Counted from the first letter of the stretch, positions 7,762-16,569 are shown. The stretch is DNA of 17,037 bases from JALXCH01 sp964495805 (GCA_964495805.1 CAZBWV010000090.1:1-17037), one strand, 5' to 3'. Notes: generated by a model not told the origin, from the sequence alone. Made by a program: numbers and translations.

Positions 7762-10700
7762 TTAGTTGCTTTTTTTCAGTTGATTAATGCGTTTCCGGGC
7801 TTCCCGTTTCAAATCGGGCAAAATACCCGGCCGCTGCACAATTTCCTGATACATCCGGATGGCATCGTTGATTCGTCCCATCTTTTCGTAAGCCTGTCCG
7901 GAATAATACAACGCACTGGCTTCCCACTGCAATTTAGTTTGTTTGGAAAGAAGAGGAATTTTCACAAATTCACGAATGGCGTTCTCATACTGTCCTGCAT
8001 TAAAGTACGCTTCACCAATGTAAAACTGAATCTCCGGTTCCTGTTCGCTGGTTGCCTCGTATTTCAGTTTGCGCAGGTAATCTATGGCTTCGGTAAATCG
8101 GTTCAATCGGGTTAATGTGGTACCAATTAAAATTTTCTTGTCCATTACATCCGGTGCATCGGGGTATTCTTCCACATATTTTCGCGCCTGGGTTAGCAGT
8201 CCGTCCCACAATCCCAGTTCCCGATACAGAGCAATCAAATTGGACATCGCCACCCGGCGGGTCTCTCTGTCCTGCGCCTTTTCCACTGCCTTCTGAAATG
8301 CTTCCACCGCTAATTCCGGCTTTTCGCCCCGATAGTACAACGAACCCAGAGTGATGTACACATTGGCAATCAGCGGGCTTTCCGGATTTTTTTCGATGAA
8401 TCCGGTAAGAATTTTCTGAGCGTCTTCCACCCGATTCATGGTGGTGTAGGTCAAACCCAGATAGTACCGGGCATCATCGGCATAGTCGCTATTTTTATAC
8501 TTTTTAGTAACTGTTTTAAAACGCTTAATGGCCGGATCGTATTTCTTTTGCTGAAAGTAATATTTTCCGATTTCGAATTCAAACAGCGCCAGATAATTTT
8601 TTAACTGAGGCTGTTTTTTATAATTTGTTTTAAACGCTTTCAATTTGGTCTGGTAACTTTTTAATTGCCCCTGCTGGATGAAACAAATAATTTCTCGTGC
8701 GGCAAATTGCATTTTTTCGTCCGGATTGGTTACCCGGGAGCTCAGTTCGGCGTATAGCTTTTTCGCCTTCTCAAAATCCTTCTGTTCAAAGTATATATCG
8801 GCAAGTTTGGAGGAAGCTTGAACAAAAAATGGAGATTTCGGATTGGTCAGGATTTGCTGGAAATCGATAATGGCCGTTCCGATGTTTCCTTCCTCGCGAG
8901 CCAGAATTCCCAGATACAACAGAGCCTCTTCCCGGAGTTGCTGATTTTTGCTCCGCACCAGATAAGCCAGTAAATTCCGACGCGCAGGAACCGTTTTGTT
9001 GGTGAAATAGTACGCTTTGCCCAGGTAAAAATAGTAGATCGGCTGGATTTTCTCTTCAACTTTTTCCAGAAAGATATCCGGATATTCCGGTGCAGAGAAC
9101 GTTCGGGTCAAATAATGCACAGCATCCTGATATTTCTCCGCTAACAGATAAATTCGCGGGATGTTCCACTTCCCCTCCTCCGCCTGATCCGTATAATCAA
9201 ACTCTTCCATGATCCGTTTCCAGAAACCGGCTGCGCTGAGATAATCGCCCTGAGCCTCTCGCAAATCGGCCAGCATTTTGTACGCCCGGGATTTTAACGG
9301 ATGCACCTGTACATCCAACAGAAAAGATTTCAAATACCCTTCGGCCAGGGAATCGCTCCCCTGCTTCATGAGAAACTCCGCCGCACGCACCGCAGCGATC
9401 CCCTTCAGATAGGAATTTCGTCCGGCAATAACCGAATCCAGTTGAGAGAGCGCTTGCAGGCTATCGCCTTGCTGAATGAACAGATCCGCTAATTTTAACC
9501 GCGCTTTGAATCCCAGAGCAGATGTGGGATAATTCCTCAGAAAATGCTGCCAGTATTCAATCTGTTTTTCTACCGGCACATTTTTATCCAGATTTGTATT
9601 CAGGAAGCAGTAGGTGACCGAATCCGCCCTGTCCAGGTAGGGCAAATACATCATGGCCATTTTAAACGCTTCGGCGGACTTTTGCCGGGCAAGTTGTGCG
9701 TCTTTTCCCCGGAATTCCATTAGACGTGCTTTTTTGTACCAGGCATTCCCTAAAATTACATACGCCTGCCCCACCACGGTGGAATCGCTTTCGTTTCGGG
9801 TGATATTTTCCGCCAATTCAATGGTTTCGTCCATATTTTTCAGTTGCTCCAGATAGATGCGAGCCAGTTCCAGCTTCAAATGAGCTTCATCCTCCCCGGC
9901 GAGAAAACGACCAAGCAATTTGGCTAACTGATTCACCCCCAGAGACTGATCGGCAATGTGAAAGGAACGAATGATTTCCATGTAAACCTGTGCGGAATCG
10001 TACCGAGCAGAACAGGGGTACTGCCGAACAAGTTGCTGAAATTTCTGCAAAGCGGTCTGGTATTCCTGTCGGGAATAATAATATTTGCCAAACAGAAACA
10101 GAATATCGTCCCGTCGGGAGGAATGGGGAAATCGGAGTAAAAGTTGCTGGTAGAGATTCTCCGCTTCGTCGGCAAATTTACCTGCCAGTGCAGTCTGAAT
10201 CAGCTCCTGGTAAATTTGCTGAATGGTCTGCCCGTCATCGGACTGACGGAGGTAGGCTTCCAGTAGTTGACTTCCTTTGCGAAAATTCCCGGTACGCAGA
10301 GCAATCAATCCTAACTGTTTGCGCGCTTCCAGTGCCAGTGCTGGCAATTGCCGGGCAATAGCACTATCTCCCACAATCCGATCGAAATACTCTGCTGCAT
10401 TCTCCGGTCGATTTTCTGCCAGCGAAGTTATTCCCAGGTAAAAATTCGCTCGTACCTGCAGGGAATCCCATTGCTGTTTTTCAGCCAGTGCATCCAGTAA
10501 TTGATGCACCCCGCGGTAATTTCCTTCCAGATAGTACACCGTGGCAATAAGCAGTTTCAGGTGCGCCTGCTGATTCCGGCTTTTAAATCGGTTCAAATAT
10601 TTGTTAAGTAGCTGAAGTGCGTCTTTCAGATGATTCTGGCGAATGTGTAGTTCTCCCAGTTCGCGCACAGCCGGGAATAACGCCGGAGTACCGGCAAACT

Positions 10701-11421
10701 GATCGATCACGGCAAGGTAGGATTTTTGCGCTTCCTCCACCAATCCCAGCTCCTGGTAGTAACGAGCCATTCCCAGATGTGCCCGGGCAATCACCTCCGC
10801 TCCGGCATCGCTTTTGAGCACTTTCTCGTATTCTTTGCGCGCCTGAGCAAAATTCCCCTTACGCACCAGCAATTCAGCATATAGCAACCGTCCCGCAGGA
10901 AAGACCGCACTATCCGGATACCGATCCAGAAAATCCTGCAAGATGATCTCTGCTTTGTCCAGTTTGTTCAAGGAAAGATAAATGCGTGCCGCCCGGTAAA
11001 GCGCCTCAGGAGCATTAGCATTGTTCGGGTAAAGTACTTTCACCGTTTCAAACGCACGGGCTGCCTCCTCCGGTTTGTGCAATTTTAAATAGCACTCCCC
11101 TACCTTTAGCCAGGCTTCCGGTGCGCGGGAATGATCGGGAAATTCCACTGCAAGGGACTGGAACTCCACCCGGGCATTTTCATATTCCCCCAACTGAAAC
11201 AGGGACATCCCCTGATAATATCGTGCATCCGGTACCCGCTCGCTATTGGGGTAGCGGTTCACAAACAGATTAAACTGCTGGGCAGCAATATCGTAAAAGC
11301 CTTCGTTATACAGTTTTAACGCATAGGAAAAATCGTCGCTCTCCCCATATCGCTGAGAGAAAGCCAGAGAAATCAATATGAGTAATAAAATTCCGATTCG
11401 ATAACTGAGTGAGTGTTTCAT
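7762..11421 (-). CDS. Large exported tetratricopeptide-repeat protein
   Basis: A 1219-aa protein made almost wholly of TPR hairpins, expected to be a periplasmic or outer-membrane-associated superhelical scaffold. The signal peptide (residues 1-22, ISLAFS before Gln23) fits signal peptidase I cleavage. Repeats start at once (DDFSYALKLYNEGFYDIAAQQF...) and continue to the C-terminus, typically as AxxxLGxxYxxxGxYexAixxFxxxxxxYPxS. The early ones (YPNSERVPDARYY, FPDHSRAPEAWLK) resemble the BamD/CpoB(YbgF) class. There is no transmembrane helix after the signal peptide and no enzymatic domain I can see. The gene begins three bases after the helicase stop and uses GGAG inside the helicase's last codons. 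The next gene downstream encodes a TPR/PD40 lipoprotein, recalling the CpoB-TolB pairing of Tol-Pal systems; that parallel is inference. Repeat family is certain, role unknown. Confidence 0.9.
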   Translation of the reverse strand: MKHSLSYRIGILLLILISLAFSQRYGESDDFSYALKLYNEGFYDIAAQQFNLFVNRYPNSERVPDARYYQGMSLFQLGEYENARVEFQSLAVEFPDHSRAPEAWLKVGECYLKLHKPEEAARAFETVKVLYPNNANAPEALYRAARIYLSLNKLDKAEIILQDFLDRYPDSAVFPAGRLLYAELLVRKGNFAQARKEYEKVLKSDAGAEVIARAHLGMARYYQELGLVEEAQKSYLAVIDQFAGTPALFPAVRELGELHIRQNHLKDALQLLNKYLNRFKSRNQQAHLKLLIATVYYLEGNYRGVHQLLDALAEKQQWDSLQVRANFYLGITSLAENRPENAAEYFDRIVGDSAIARQLPALALEARKQLGLIALRTGNFRKGSQLLEAYLRQSDDGQTIQQIYQELIQTALAGKFADEAENLYQQLLLRFPHSSRRDDILFLFGKYYYSRQEYQTALQKFQQLVRQYPCSARYDSAQVYMEIIRSFHIADQSLGVNQLAKLLGRFLAGEDEAHLKLELARIYLEQLKNMDETIELAENITRNESDSTVVGQAYVILGNAWYKKARLMEFRGKDAQLARQKSAEAFKMAMMYLPYLDRADSVTYCFLNTNLDKNVPVEKQIEYWQHFLRNYPTSALGFKARLKLADLFIQQGDSLQALSQLDSVIAGRNSYLKGIAAVRAAEFLMKQGSDSLAEGYLKSFLLDVQVHPLKSRAYKMLADLREAQGDYLSAAGFWKRIMEEFDYTDQAEEGKWNIPRIYLLAEKYQDAVHYLTRTFSAPEYPDIFLEKVEEKIQPIYYFYLGKAYYFTNKTVPARRNLLAYLVRSKNQQLREEALLYLGILAREEGNIGTAIIDFQQILTNPKSPFFVQASSKLADIYFEQKDFEKAKKLYAELSSRVTNPDEKMQFAAREIICFIQQGQLKSYQTKLKAFKTNYKKQPQLKNYLALFEFEIGKYYFQQKKYDPAIKRFKTVTKKYKNSDYADDARYYLGLTYTTMNRVEDAQKILTGFIEKNPESPLIANVYITLGSLYYRGEKPELAVEAFQKAVEKAQDRETRRVAMSNLIALYRELGLWDGLLTQARKYVEEYPDAPDVMDKKILIGTTLTRLNRFTEAIDYLRKLKYEATSEQEPEIQFYIGEAYFNAGQYENAIREFVKIPLLSKQTKLQWEASALYYSGQAYEKMGRINDAIRMYQEIVQRPGILPDLKREARKRINQLKKSN

Positions 11422-11424
11422 GGT

Positions 11425-13638
11425 TTACTCCAGATTTTCGCTCACCACCAGATTGGCGTATTCGGCAATCAATTTTTTTATTCCTTTATTGTGAAACAGA
11501 ACAGTCAGTTTGGTCCCTAACCTGGTTTTTTCCACCCCCAGAATCTGTCCCTGACCAAACAGTTCGTGCTGTACCATCTGTCCGATTTTGTAGGGGGTGT
11601 TTTCATCCGGCAATCCTTCCATGCGGTTAACCCTCTGTTTTTTTCGAAGGTTAAACCGCTGCTGATTATTTCGGTTCCGGGGAGTTGATTCCCCACCCAA
11701 CTTCCGAACAAATTCGTTGGGAATTTCGCGCAGAAATCGCGACGGATTGGAACGGAACGTTGTTCCGTAATCCCGGCTAAAACGATGACGACTTTCGGCA
11801 TAGAGCAGATACACTTTCTTTTGCGCCCGGGTCATTCCCACATAAAACAGCCGCCGCTCTTCCTCCAGATCGTCCGGATTATCGAAACTCCGGGAAAGTG
11901 GAAACAATCCATCCTCCAATCCGGTAATGATGACAATGGGAAACTCCAATCCCTTGGCACTGTGCAGGGTCATCAGGGTGACCATGGGGCGTTCCAGTTC
12001 CCAGCGATCAATGTCCGTAAGCAGGGAAATCGTTTCCAAATAATTCACCAGTCGATTGTTTTCTTCCCGTTCGCTCACAAAAATTTGAATACTATTGAGC
12101 AATTCGTTAATGTTCTCCACTCTTGTTTCGTCTTCCACCCGATTGGAATTCTGATAAATGCTTCGCAGCCCTACTTCCTTCACCAGCTGATCGGCCAGAC
12201 TAAATGCGTCCAGCTCTTCCTGAAGCTGACGGTAACGTTCCACCAGTTCCACAAAATCATTTATGTGCTTCACAGCAAGACGGGTAATTCCGGGAATTTT
12301 CTCCGCCTGTTGAAGCGCCTGGTACAGCCCAACATTCCGGGACCGGGCATATCGGTTCACCGCTTCCAGCGTGGTTTGCCCGATGCCCCGGGCAGGAAAG
12401 TTGATGATGCGTAGCAGGCTTACCGAATCGTCCGGATTCACCAGCACACGCAGATAAGCCAGAATGTCCTTAATTTCCTTGCGCTCATAAAATTTGGTAC
12501 CACCCACAATGGTGTACGGAATGCCGCTGTAGCGGAATTGCTCTTCCAGTGCACGGGACTGAGCATTGGTGCGATACAGTACCACCACATCGCTTAAGGA
12601 AAAGCCGTTCTCCGACTCCCGGCGGATGATATTCACCACGGTTCGGGCTTCGGCTGTTTCGTTTTGTGCACGTACCACATAGATGGGTTCCCCCACATCG
12701 CTATTGCTCCATAAATTTTTACCCAGCCGCTTCATATTGTGGGCCACCACGGAATTGGCAGCACTGAGAATGGTTTGAGTGGAGCGATAATTCTGTTCCA
12801 GTCGTATAATTTTGCAATCCGGAAAGTCTTTCTCAAAACGCAGGATGTTTTCGATGTCCGCTCCGCGCCAGCGGTAAATGCTCTGGTCTTCGTCCCCCAC
12901 CACACACAGATTCCGATGACCGGCGGAGAGCAGTTTAATCCAGTAATACTGCGCACGGTTGGTATCCTGATACTCATCCACCAAAATATATTTGAACCGT
13001 TTCTGATATTTCTCCAGCACTTCGGGATGTCGGGTAAAAATATCGATGGGTTTGACGATCAAATCATCGAAATCCATGGCGTTGTTGCGCCGTAACGCCA
13101 CTTCGTACTCCCAGAAGATCTGAGCAATCTGCTTATGCCGAAAGTCCTGAGCATCTTTTTGATACGCTCTGGCATCTTTCAATTGATTTTTCGCCTGACT
13201 GATAGCCCACTGCACCTGCCGTGGGGAAAGCACCTCCTTGCTAATATTCAGGAAATTCATGATTCGTTTAATCAAATTCTCCTGATCGTCCGTGTCGTAA
13301 ATGGTGAAATTGGAGCTGTAACCGGCAAGCGTGGCTTCGGAGCGGAGAATTCGCGCTGAAATGGAATGAAAAGTACCTATCCACAGGGAACGCACCGGAA
13401 TTCCCAGTAATCGCTCCACGCGCTGTTTCATTTCGTTCGCTGCTTTGTTGGTAAAAGTGACTGCCAGAATCTGATACGGAGCAGCTAACTTTTTTTCAAT
13501 AAGATAGGCAATTCGGTAAGTCAGCACGCGGGTTTTTCCGCTACCGGCACCGGCCAGCACCAGCAATGGTCCTTCGGTGTATTCCACCGCCTCACGCTGG
13601 CGGGGATTCAGTTGAGCAAGTAATTGGTTTTCGTTCAT
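11425..13638 (-). CDS. pcrA: PcrA/UvrD-type superfamily 1A DNA helicase
   Basis: ATP-dependent 3'-5' DNA helicase of 737 aa, acting in nucleotide-excision and mismatch repair and in clearing stalled replication or transcription complexes. All SF1A motifs are visible: the Q motif LNPRQREAV (10-18), Walker A GAGSGKT (30-36), TFTNKAANEM (Ia, 61-70), DEYQD (II, 221-225), GDEDQSIYRWRGA (III, 248-260), NYRS (IV, 283-286), TLHSAKGLEF (V) and EERRLFYVGMTRAQK (VI). The C-terminal 55 residues (from YKIGQMVQHELFGQG at about 683) form the Tudor-like domain that binds RNA polymerase in PcrA/UvrD, joined by a basic disordered linker. Length is normal. The Tudor tail and close spacing of motifs favour PcrA/UvrD over Rep. 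It heads a leftward run with the TPR gene; the M20 amidohydrolase lies 195 bases upstream on the same strand. The start has a weak GGA site. Confidence 0.95.
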   Translation of the reverse strand: MNENQLLAQLNPRQREAVEYTEGPLLVLAGAGSGKTRVLTYRIAYLIEKKLAAPYQILAVTFTNKAANEMKQRVERLLGIPVRSLWIGTFHSISARILRSEATLAGYSSNFTIYDTDDQENLIKRIMNFLNISKEVLSPRQVQWAISQAKNQLKDARAYQKDAQDFRHKQIAQIFWEYEVALRRNNAMDFDDLIVKPIDIFTRHPEVLEKYQKRFKYILVDEYQDTNRAQYYWIKLLSAGHRNLCVVGDEDQSIYRWRGADIENILRFEKDFPDCKIIRLEQNYRSTQTILSAANSVVAHNMKRLGKNLWSNSDVGEPIYVVRAQNETAEARTVVNIIRRESENGFSLSDVVVLYRTNAQSRALEEQFRYSGIPYTIVGGTKFYERKEIKDILAYLRVLVNPDDSVSLLRIINFPARGIGQTTLEAVNRYARSRNVGLYQALQQAEKIPGITRLAVKHINDFVELVERYRQLQEELDAFSLADQLVKEVGLRSIYQNSNRVEDETRVENINELLNSIQIFVSEREENNRLVNYLETISLLTDIDRWELERPMVTLMTLHSAKGLEFPIVIITGLEDGLFPLSRSFDNPDDLEEERRLFYVGMTRAQKKVYLLYAESRHRFSRDYGTTFRSNPSRFLREIPNEFVRKLGGESTPRNRNNQQRFNLRKKQRVNRMEGLPDENTPYKIGQMVQHELFGQGQILGVEKTRLGTKLTVLFHNKGIKKLIAEYANLVVSENLE
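11428..11431 (-). promoter_or_regulatory. Ribosome binding site of the TPR gene inside the helicase C-terminal codons
   Basis: GGAG is formed by the last base of the penultimate codon and the final Glu codon of the helicase, six bases before the ATG at 11421 and overlapping no other signal. Ribosomes finishing the helicase would stop beside this site, so the two genes are probably translationally coupled. It also fixes the TPR start. Confidence 0.75.
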
Positions 13639-13833
13639 GGAATTCCGGTTTTCTCTAATTCAGCGCTAAATATAGCCATATTTTATGGGGCATAAAAGAG
13701 AGAAACAGGAAAGTGAGCCGGGTATCGTGGTTCTGCGTTCGCTGGTTTGTTCTCCCCGGACAGAAAGTTTTTACGGAAAAAAGCGCACCGGTGAATTCAA
13801 TAGAAATGGCAATTCATTAAATAAGCAAGATTT

Positions 13834-14952
13834 TTACAGCGTTAAATGCTGAATCGTTTGCAGAAAGAAACGAAGTCCCATCTCCACCGCTTCCATTGGT
13901 GCCCGAAATTCCGGGGAGTGTAAAGCAGGCATCTTTTTTTTCTTTCGGATTCCCAGGCGAACCATGACTCCGGGAACCTGTTGAACATACCAGCCGAAAT
14001 CGTCTCCGCCCATGGAGCGCTCCGGTTCGGTTACCTTCCAGCCATGCTGGTGCGCAATGCGGTGCAACTGACGGGTAAGCCGGGTATCGTTGTACACGGG
14101 TGGGGAGCCCATTTGCACATCCCACCGGGCAAAAGATCCGGTTTCTTCAGAAACATCCGTATAAATTCTATCCAGCTCTGCGATGATTTCGTTCCGGACC
14201 TGCTGGTCGGTGACGCGCAGGGTAGCGGTCAGTTTCGCGCGTTCGGGAATCGCATTGTAGGCATCCCCGGCGTGGAGACGGGTTACGGTAAATACAGAGG
14301 GGTGCTCAGCTGTCTCCCATTTTCTGGCTGCGCGATTAGCCCGACAGGCCATCTCCGTCGCAGCGCGCAATGGGTCAGCCACCTGATGGGGACGGGCGGA
14401 ATGTCCCCCGGGACCAATGAACGTCCAGTCAAATCGAATGCTCTGGGCATTTACCCAGCCATCCACCAGTCCCAGAGTTCTCATGGGCAAATTGGGGTCC
14501 ACATGCATTCCTAAAATTGCTGCAACGTTGTTCAAAACCCCGGCTTTAATCATTTGCGGCGCCCCGCTGGGAATGGGTTCCTCCGCCGGTTGAAAAATAA
14601 AACGCAAGTTGAAATTGGGAACAATCTTCATACGGTAAAGTAAAATGGCGACACCCGCTACAATGGCAGTGTGCACATCATGACCGCAAGCGTGGCGTAC
14701 GGTATTGTTAATTTCCAGTGCGTCGATGTCTGCACGCAGTGCCAGAAAAGGCGCATCCTGGTGAAACACCGCATCTGCCACCAGACCGGTCTTCAACGGA
14801 CGGGTGATGTGCAACTCCGGTGATAGAGAGCGCAAATATCTTTCTATAGCCGAAGTGGTGGTCACCTCTTCCCATCCTGGTTCAGGATTACGAAACAGTT
14901 GTTCCCGGAACACTACCAGGGAATGCAGAAATTGTGAAATCTGTTTTTCCAT
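13834..14952 (-). CDS. M20D-family metallo-amidohydrolase (N-acyl-amino acid hydrolase-like)
   Basis: Predicted cytoplasmic zinc or manganese hydrolase of 372 aa that cleaves N-acylated amino acids or related amides. Expected motifs are present: ALRADIDALE, the metal-binding HACGHDVH, QPAEEPIPSGA, GMHVDP and the dimerisation-domain HSARPH. Also present are NAIPERAKLTATLRV and, near the end, LHSPEF supplying the last metal-ligand His. The motif usually written SEDF or GEDF reads GGDDFGWY, a conservative change. Length fits the M20D group (hippurate hydrolase, IAA-amino acid hydrolase, YxeP). There is no signal peptide. No good ribosome binding site precedes the ATG at 14952; GAGG lies too far upstream. 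The helicase gene is 195 bases downstream and the small lipoprotein 224 bases upstream, both on the same strand, so it is probably its own transcription unit. Substrate is not predictable. Confidence 0.9.
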   Translation of the reverse strand: MEKQISQFLHSLVVFREQLFRNPEPGWEEVTTTSAIERYLRSLSPELHITRPLKTGLVADAVFHQDAPFLALRADIDALEINNTVRHACGHDVHTAIVAGVAILLYRMKIVPNFNLRFIFQPAEEPIPSGAPQMIKAGVLNNVAAILGMHVDPNLPMRTLGLVDGWVNAQSIRFDWTFIGPGGHSARPHQVADPLRAATEMACRANRAARKWETAEHPSVFTVTRLHAGDAYNAIPERAKLTATLRVTDQQVRNEIIAELDRIYTDVSEETGSFARWDVQMGSPPVYNDTRLTRQLHRIAHQHGWKVTEPERSMGGDDFGWYVQQVPGVMVRLGIRKKKKMPALHSPEFRAPMEAVEMGLRFFLQTIQHLTL

Positions 14953-15176
14953 CGCACAGAGAAATTAATGCCTCAGGATCAAAAAACAAACGGGAAGTGA
15001 ATTTCGCAGAAACACATCCCTGCACCTGTATTTTTCCGGGTAATGGCTCCTGGGAGCATTATTCCATTCAAAAGGGGTTCCTTCCGGTCTCCGTTAAATA
15101 AACTATTTTCATTGTATTAGGAGAACCGACTGCACCATTTCGGGTGGTCATTTCATCTATGCTGAAAAACCGGAAC

Positions 15177-15809
15177 TTACGAGTTTACCCGATACGACTT
15201 TAATTTCCAGTGTTGCACACGGGAAATTCCATAAAATATGTTGAAATATTCAGATTCATACCGAATCAACCCTATCCGGGGGTGAATGAAGAACTGTTCA
15301 ATCAGCGACGCTTCTGCTTCGCACATGAATTGACGCTGTGCTACAAATACTTCTTCCATAGAGCGGATGGGAAGTGGAAACATCTCTTTACGAATGACCC
15401 GATATTTGTCACACTCATTGTATTCCCAGCTTTTCCCGACCTGAAGAGGAAATACCAGCATCCATTTAACAACTCTTCCTTCATCATAATAAAAAAACAA
15501 ACTGTCACCGGAAGGAACCACATAAAGAGTATCCACTATTTCTCCGTTGAACCGATATTGCCAGAGGTACTCAACTTCTCTGTTCTCCTGTTCAATTTTA
15601 CCAATAATCTTCACCTGCATGATTCCATTTTTTACCTGCATACTATCGGAGAAACGAAAGTAAAAGGTTGTATCCTGTACCGAATATTCCCAGGTATATC
15701 CCACTGCCATCGGGAATTGCCCGAAGATTTCATTTTTTTGAAATGAGCTGGTATTCGTCTGGCAAGTAAGAAAAATCACCCCAAACAAAAATATGAATAG
15801 ATATTTCAT
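15177..15809 (-). CDS. Small putative lipoprotein with two FPxxVGxxWEY motifs
   Basis: Unrecognised envelope protein of 210 aa. The signal MKYLFIFLFGVIFLTC predicts lipidation at Cys16, with Thr at -1 where Gly, Ala or Ser is usual. The mature part is beta-rich, with alternating aromatic and charged strands. FPMAVGYTWEY (32-42) recurs as FPLQVGKSWEY (120-130), suggesting two similar halves. The segment IHPRIGLIRYES (176-187) matches the 'xxGvGlvkye' pattern that often follows such motifs in uncharacterised secreted proteins of FCB bacteria. The start is supported by GGAG at 15816-15819, six bases before the ATG, and by the signal peptide. An AT-rich stretch upstream should hold its promoter, but no clear match is seen. 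It has no close partner gene. It is more likely a real secreted lipoprotein than a shadow frame; its function is unknown. Confidence 0.75.
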   Translation of the reverse strand: MKYLFIFLFGVIFLTCQTNTSSFQKNEIFGQFPMAVGYTWEYSVQDTTFYFRFSDSMQVKNGIMQVKIIGKIEQENREVEYLWQYRFNGEIVDTLYVVPSGDSLFFYYDEGRVVKWMLVFPLQVGKSWEYNECDKYRVIRKEMFPLPIRSMEEVFVAQRQFMCEAEASLIEQFFIHPRIGLIRYESEYFNIFYGISRVQHWKLKSYRVNS

Positions 15810-15993
15810 TTTATACTCCGAATTATTTTTCGTTTAATTTTACAAATCGAATGAAAAATAGAAAAAGTCCATATTTCAATGATACCAGGGTTTTTGTTGA
15901 TCTGCTAAATTGATAATTCTTAATTCATTTCACATTTAAATTTAATACGATTGGGTAAATTTTTCCATTAATTAATTCCGTACCAATGGTTTT

Positions 15994-16008
15994 CCCCTGA
16001 CGGGATGG
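15994..16008. repeat. Truncated third copy (3' end) of the six-hairpin unit
   Basis: CCCCTGACGGGATGG followed by a run of Ts repeats the last hairpin and T-run of unit B (16543-16568), and the 9-mer tract follows it just as it follows the full units. It looks like the right end of a unit whose left part is lost. Confidence 0.55.
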
Positions 16009-16026
16009 TTTTTTTTCAACCCGGAG

Positions 16027-16044
16027 AATCCTGTTCATCCTGTC
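16027..16044. repeat. 9-bp motif tract 1 (aatcctgtt / catcctgtc)
   Basis: Two tandem 9-mers of the form wATCCTGyy directly before unit A, followed by TAAAAACCAAAAA, a linker that is also present before unit B. Confidence 0.65.
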
Positions 16045-16060
16045 TAAAAACCAAAAACCC

Positions 16061-16288
16061 CGCATCCCGGAGGGATGCGCTGAGCTTAGCCCACCATTTC
16101 AATGGTGGGGACATTGGTGAAAACCGCAACACCCCACCACCCCCGTCCCGGAGGGACGGTTGAATTCCCCACACTGCGCCGGTGGTTTCAAATGTCCCTA
16201 CGGGACAAATGTTTGGGTTTGGGGGATGTTTCCCGTTTACCCCCAATGAATTGGGGGCCTAAGTTCATCCCATCCCTGGCGGGATGGG
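16061..16288. repeat. Six-hairpin composite repeat, unit A
   Basis: Six perfect short palindromes in fixed order: CGCATCCC-GGA-GGGATGCG (16061-16079); CCCACCATT-TC-AATGGTGGG (16090-16109); CCGTCCC-GGA-GGGACGG (16143-16159); TGTCCC-TAC-GGGACA (16193-16207); CCCCCAAT-GA-ATTGGGGG (16240-16257); CCCATCCC-TGGC-GGGATGGG (16269-16288). Stems are 6-9 bp and loops 2-4 bases. It is a near copy of unit B about 275 bases downstream. There is no coding capacity and no transposase nearby. Confidence 0.85.
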
Positions 16289-16293
16289 TGTTT

Positions 16294-16320
16294 AATCCTG
16301 AAAATCCTGTCCATCCTGTC
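16294..16320. repeat. 9-bp motif tract 2 between units A and B
   Basis: Three tandem 9-mers (aatcctgaa, aatcctgtc, catcctgtc) fill the junction between the two hairpin units and are again followed by TAAAAACCAAAAA. Confidence 0.75.
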
Positions 16321-16335
16321 TAAAAACCAAAAACA

Positions 16336-16560
16336 CGCATCCCGGAGGGATGCGCTGAGCTTAGCCCACCATTTTAATGGTGGGAACATTGGTGAAACCA
16401 GCAGCACCCCACCACCTCCGTCCCGGAGGGACGGTTGAATTCCCCACACCGCGCCGGGTGGTTCAATTGTCCCTACGGGACAAATGTTGGTGTGGTGGGA
16501 TGTTTCCCGTTTACCCCCAATGAATTGGGGGCCTAAGTTCATCCCATCCCTGACGGGATG
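16336..16560. repeat. Six-hairpin composite repeat, unit B
   Basis: Same order as unit A: palindromes at 16336-16354, 16365-16384, 16418-16434, 16467-16483, 16514-16531 and 16543-16560. Between the copies, differences fall in loops or linkers (for example loop TC to TT in hairpin 2, TGGC to TGAC in hairpin 6). The exceptions are the outer two pairs of hairpin 6, lost here, and one extra outer pair in hairpin 4. Stem conservation with loop drift suggests the folded form matters or that the copies are recent. Confidence 0.85.
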
Positions 16561-16569
16561 TTTTTTTTA

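Noticed and set aside
11785..12414. 209-aa plus-strand open frame inside the helicase gene
   Set aside because: It lies antisense to conserved helicase motifs; its long open frame is a by-product of codon use.
14020..14060. GGDDF in place of SEDF in the M20 enzyme as a loss of function
   Set aside because: The Glu to Asp change is conservative and all metal-binding motifs are intact, so it is more likely family variation.
15045..15060. Hairpin aatggctcctgggagcatt as a terminator for the small lipoprotein
   Set aside because: The stem needs a bulge, has no T-tract on either strand, and lies about 115 bases beyond the stop codon.
16016..16542. Three open frames through the hairpin repeats (plus 16102-16323; minus 16016-16246 and 16237-16542)
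   Set aside because: Their peptides (SLRDG, PPIHWG, HPSRQG types) simply translate the palindromes, repeat between units, and have no ribosome binding site or known domain.
16027..16560. CRISPR array or integron attC sites
   Set aside because: Two ~275-bp units with many different internal palindromes do not have the repeat-spacer spacing of a CRISPR. There is no cas or integrase gene, and no attC core sites were seen.
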